A stretch of 64,000 nt of DNA from positions 824,001-888,000 of the forward strand of contig NC_091115.1 of assembly GCF_024713975.1 (NCBI RefSeq), written 5' to 3'. How positions within the stretch are numbered: position 1 is the first letter of the stretch; each line of letters starts with the position of its first letter. The position numbers and the translations under genes are program-made. Shown here in pieces: positions 60,441 to 64,000 of the stretch. Source of the stretch: Paralichthys olivaceus. Its lineage: Eukaryota > Chordata > Actinopteri > Pleuronectiformes > Paralichthyidae. The notes below the pieces were generated by a model. That model was not told the origin of the DNA. It saw only the letters and a program-made list of their open reading frames with translations, and searched no databases.

Positions 60441-61878
60441 CTAGTGACGTTGAACAACAAACACTACTGAACGTTGTGTCTCGCTCTTCATCCTCCCTCT
60501 CTCCTCATCCTCGTCCTCCTTCGTGCCTCCGAGCGCCACCAGCGCCTGAGTCGAGTCACATGACTGTTTCTCTGCGTCCTCGTCGTACGTTGAATCCATC
60601 TTTACAGTCGTCGACCTCCCTCCTCCTCCTCCTCCTCCTCCTCGCTGATGCCTTGCCCTGCAGATGTATTTGGCCAGCGCCGCCAGCTCCTCCCTGGCGA
60701 TGGGGTTGAAGATGAGGTAGAGCAGCGGGTTGACGCAGGCCGGCAGCGGCGCCACAAGCAGCAGCACGCCCTTTGCTACGTCGGGCCCAGTGGCGGGGAG
60801 GTGCAGCAGAGAGGAAAAGGAGAGGAAGGCCACAGGGAGGTAGAGGAGGCAGTCGGCGAAGAGCAGCCAGGCCACGTGTCGGGTCAGCGCCGCCTCCTCC
60901 TCTGAGGTGGGCGGAGCTTTGTTGGCCCGACAGTAGAGGTGAGTGTAGGCGAGCGTCATGACGAGGAAACACAACGAGTCGAGGAGCACCAGGGAGACGG
61001 AGAAGGCCAGTGAAGAGGAGGAAGAGGAGGAAGGCAGCGGCAAACAGAGGGAGGTACTACTGTGTCCGGCCACCAGGGGGGGCAGCGTGACGGCCAAACC
61101 CAACAGGAAACACAGGAAGACAGCGAGACGCACGGAGAACGGAGACGAGGAGCGACCTGAGGAGGAAAGAGGGACGTTTACGAATCAAATCAATTATAAA
61201 CAAAATTCAGACTTCGCGTCGCTCACGTTCACTAAATATTTCAACAGCTACAAAACTTTTGTCCACGTGTACATTAACGATGTAAAGTTCTTTTGTCCGT
61301 GTAAATCGACGCTCCTCACCGCTGCCGTCATTGATTTTGTCGCGTCGTGTGGCGGCGGCCAAGCATCGTTCTAGAGCTGCGACCGTGAGCAGGAAAAGAC
61401 CCGTCTGAGACGCAAACACACACAGGAAGCCGCTGAGTCGACACAGGAAGCTGCTCTCCCACTTTGCTCCATACCTGCAACACACACACTGAAGTTCAGT
61501 CTCACTCAGATCACATGAGCATTAATTAGTGTTAGCTTAGCATCCGTAGCGTCGCCCTTTGACCCCAGCGCCTCTGATTGGGTCTCATACCTCCAGAAGC
61601 TCCCAAACGTCCACGTGTCCACCGCGGCCAACCAGCCGGTCCACACTCCCATCAGGCCATTCACCAGGGCCAGCAGGCCAACCAGTAGCTTGGGGGGCGT
61701 GACCAAAGTGGCGGGCGAAAAGAAAATCGACAGCACGACGAGGCTGTTGCTGACCAACGAGAGCGCTGCGATGAGCCACACCCCCCCACGGATCAACCAG
61801 CTGCCGAGCAGATGGAGGCAGGGACGAAACGGACCTGAGGGAAATTTACACAGAACGCTAATCACCTCGACCAATCAT

Positions 61879-61950
<72 letters not shown>

Positions 61951-62338
61951 TACCTGGTGCTGGGCTGCAGTGAACCACGTGCTGAGGTTTTGTTTCATCT
62001 TCAGACTCCATGAGGAAATCCTCCCAGTCCTGATCAGCTGCAGAGACACACAAACCATTTAACTTCATCATGGTGTGTTGTTGTGTGTTGGTGTGTGTTG
62101 GTGTGTGTTGGTGTGTGTTGTTGTGTGTCGGTGTGTGTTTGTGTGTGTTCACCTTGACTGGAGAGGACGGAGCTGTCTCTGAAGTCGACCACCTCCTCTC
62201 TCTCCCACGACAAACCTCCTCCTCTCCTCTCACAGGAGGTGAAGGCACAGCACTGGAAGGAGTAAGGGAGCTCCATCACCCTGAACACACACACACACAC
62301 ACACATTTTACACCTGTGTCCTTTCCAGTTAAGTTCAA

Positions 62339-62401
<63 letters not shown>

Positions 62402-63004
62402 CTGACTCGAGGCAGATCCTCTCGAGGTATCAGCTCCATCAGCTGATCGTTTCCAGCCAATCGCAGGTGAGTTAGACTCTGCAGACCAATCAGACTCAGG
62501 GAGGACAGCTGATTGGACGACAGGTCGCTGAGGGAAGAAAATTCATTTACATGTTTTTATAAAACAAATAAATTCCAATAAATCCATGTTGAGCTGCATG
62601 TCGTTGTTTCTGGTCGCTCACAGTTTGGTCAGAGCGGGTAGAGCAGAGAACGAGTTCGGCCTCACTGACGTTAATCTGTTCCACGACAAATCTCTGGAAC
62701 GACAGAACGACACAAACAGAAACTTTGGTTAATTTAACTGATGAACTTCATCAAAACATCTGGAACCTCCTCGTCTTCGTCTTCTACGTGTACGGCTCCT
62801 CTTCTTCATCCAGTTTCACCTCCGTGTTAGAAACCTCAGAGACACGCCCACTCGCTCGAGTGTGTGTCGTACCTGTCAACACTCAGACCACCTGCATGTG
62901 TGTGTGTGTGTGTGTGTGTGTGTGCTTACAGAGAGCACAGAGACATCAGACCATGGAAGTTGTTCTCCTGCAGCTCCTCAATGTCGTTGTGGTGCAGATC
63001 ACTG

Positions 63005-63046
<42 letters not shown>

Positions 63047-63318
63047 TTCCATGACATCACTCTTATCAATCAGTTTTACAGTTTTTTTTTGATTGGACTA
63101 CAAAAGTGTTAATTAATCCCATGATGCACAGCTGGTTGTACTTGATTGGTTGTCATGACAACAGTTAGGACACAGTGACTGTGAAGCTTCACAGGTCTGA
63201 AAAGTTTTACCTGAAAAAAGTAAAAGTGAAGAAAAGTTAAAAACAAACTCACATTTTCTGAATATTTTCACAGGCGGAGAAACTGGGCAGAGACAGGATG
63301 TGGTTGAAGGAGAGATCC
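60441..63318 (-). CDS. lgr5: LGR4/5/6-family R-spondin receptor, C-terminal LRRs and 7TM (partial), probably lgr5
   Basis: Ten visible coding exons: 63253-63318, 62930-63001, 62622-62693, 62402-62527, 62153-62280, 61954-62037, 61591-61834, 61320-61474 and 60441-61156, preceded by more exons beyond the right edge (nine are placed here; the tenth is the off-window upstream one the phase requires). Phases agree. The first four encode 22-24-residue leucine-rich repeats (DLSFNHILSLPSF, DLHHNDIEEL, DLSWNRLTSV, DLSSNQLSSL). Then comes the hinge with SFQCCAFTSC and CSPAPGPFRPC, and seven membrane helices with LTVAALER, HVAWLLFADCLLYLPVAFLSF and the NPLLYLIFNP (NPxxY) motif. The tail has a run of eight Gly and EKQSCDSTQALVAL, the conserved Cys-Asp-Ser-Thr-Gln motif. 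These receptors bind R-spondins and strengthen Wnt signalling by clearing RNF43/ZNRF3. LRR and tail resemble LGR5, while HVAWL.FAD resembles LGR6; synteny with best3-cct2-myrfl favours lgr5. Confidence 0.85.
61881..61951. repeat. (GT)n tract at a receptor-gene donor
   Basis: On the coding strand the intron after exon 61954-62037 starts GTAACACACAC and continues as (AC)n for about 35 units with one GAC interruption. Confidence 0.95.
62342..62399. repeat. (GT)n tract at a receptor-gene donor
   Basis: Coding strand: exon 62402 is followed by GTACACAC with about 29 AC units. The same 121-nt intron ends with (GT)10 TTCAG (62281-62304). Confidence 0.97.
62752..62859. repeat. Dispersed repeat A, copy 3
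   Basis: In a receptor-gene intron. Shares GGCTCCTCTTCTTCATCC and GTTAGAAACCTCAGAGACAC with the other copies and lacks an internal block of about 20 bp. Confidence 0.8.
63006..63044. repeat. (CA)n tract at a receptor-gene acceptor
   Basis: Coding strand reads (TG)n TTTCAG directly before exon 62930-63001. Confidence 0.95.
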
Positions 63319-63371
63319 CTGCAGAGAGAGACGTTCAGCAATGTTCAGAAGTCCAGCACACACTGAACGCA

Positions 63372-64000
63372 CCATCTATCTGTCCATCTATCTGTCCATC
63401 TATCTGTCCATCTGTCTGTCCACCTATCTGTCCATCTATCTGTCCATCTATCTGTCCATCTATCTGTCCATCTATCTGTCCACCTATCTGTCCACCTATC
63501 TGTTCATCTATCTGTCCACCTATCTGTCCATCTATCTGTCCATCTATCTGTCCACCTGTCTGTCCACCTATCTGTCCACCTATCTGTTCATCTATCTGTC
63601 CATCTATCTGTCCACCTATCTGTCCATCTATCTGTCCATCTATCTGTCCACCTATCTGTCCATCTATCTGTCCATCTATCTGTCCACCTGTCTGTCCATC
63701 TATCTGTCCATCTATCTGTCCACCTATCGGTCCATCTATCTGTCCATCTATCTGTCCACCTGTCTGTCCACCTATCTGTCCACCTATCTGTTCATCTATC
63801 TGTCCATCTATCTGTCCACCTATCTGTCCATCTATCTGTTCATCTATCTGTCCATCTGTCTGTCCATCTATCTGTCCATCTATCTGTCCACCTATCTGTC
63901 CATCTATCTGTCCATCTGTCTGTCCATCTATCTGTCCATCTATCTGTTCATCTATCTGTCCATCTATCTGTCCACCTATCTGTCCATCTATCTGTCCATC
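63372..64000. repeat. 12-bp tandem array (CATCTATCTGTC), over 50 copies, cut by the window edge
   Basis: Units CATCTATCTGTC with C/T variants (CACCTATCTGTC, CATCTGTCTGTC, TTCATCTATCTG). The variants appear in longer repeated blocks, suggesting higher-order expansion. It lies in an intron of the receptor gene and continues beyond the window. Confidence 0.97.

Overview
This window is vertebrate nuclear DNA, most probably from a percomorph teleost. The evidence is split genes with GT-AG introns, very abundant (CA)n/(TG)n tracts, fish-type dispersed repeats, a nothepsin gene (a fish-type aspartic proteinase), and a gene block that matches human 12q15 (best3, cct2, myrfl, lgr5-like). All gene models were assembled by hand from reading frames, splice-site dinucleotides and phase bookkeeping. 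No alignment or database search was run, so family assignments rest on recognised protein sequence.

Layout. 168-1327 (minus): the first four coding exons of a SHANK3-type scaffold gene, continuing off the left edge. 1.3-15.3 kb: a long gene-poor stretch with a 34-copy 23-bp minisatellite (5271-6058), dispersed repeats and a roughly 500-bp polypurine tract. 15495-17137 (minus): a complete 174-aa CYTH-domain protein. 18877-32010 (plus): a complete best3 bestrophin channel gene (658 aa, 13 coding exons). Its 6.5-kb eighth intron contains three intronless histone genes on the opposite strand (H3.2, a divergent H1 and H2B), each followed by an identical 16-nt histone 3' stem-loop. 33398-36602 (minus): a complete 408-aa nothepsin-like aspartic protease. 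37671-42489 (minus): complete cct2 (535 aa, 16 exons). 43227-45324 (minus): an unrecognised five-exon gene encoding a 165-aa coiled-coil protein. 46821-55215 (minus): complete myrfl (about 946 aa, 23 exons). 60441 to the right edge (minus): the C-terminal LRRs and 7TM part of an LGR4/5/6 receptor, probably lgr5, running into a 12-bp tandem array at the window end.

The genes do not form one pathway. They are a synaptic scaffold, an ion channel, histones, a protease, a chaperonin subunit, a membrane-tethered transcription factor and an R-spondin receptor. The most notable features are architectural: a histone trio nested antisense inside a channel-gene intron; introns whose 5' ends carry (AC)n and whose 3' ends carry (GT)n, so the splice sites could be brought together by base pairing; many CA tracts placed directly at 5' splice sites; and dispersed repeats shared between distant parts of the window.
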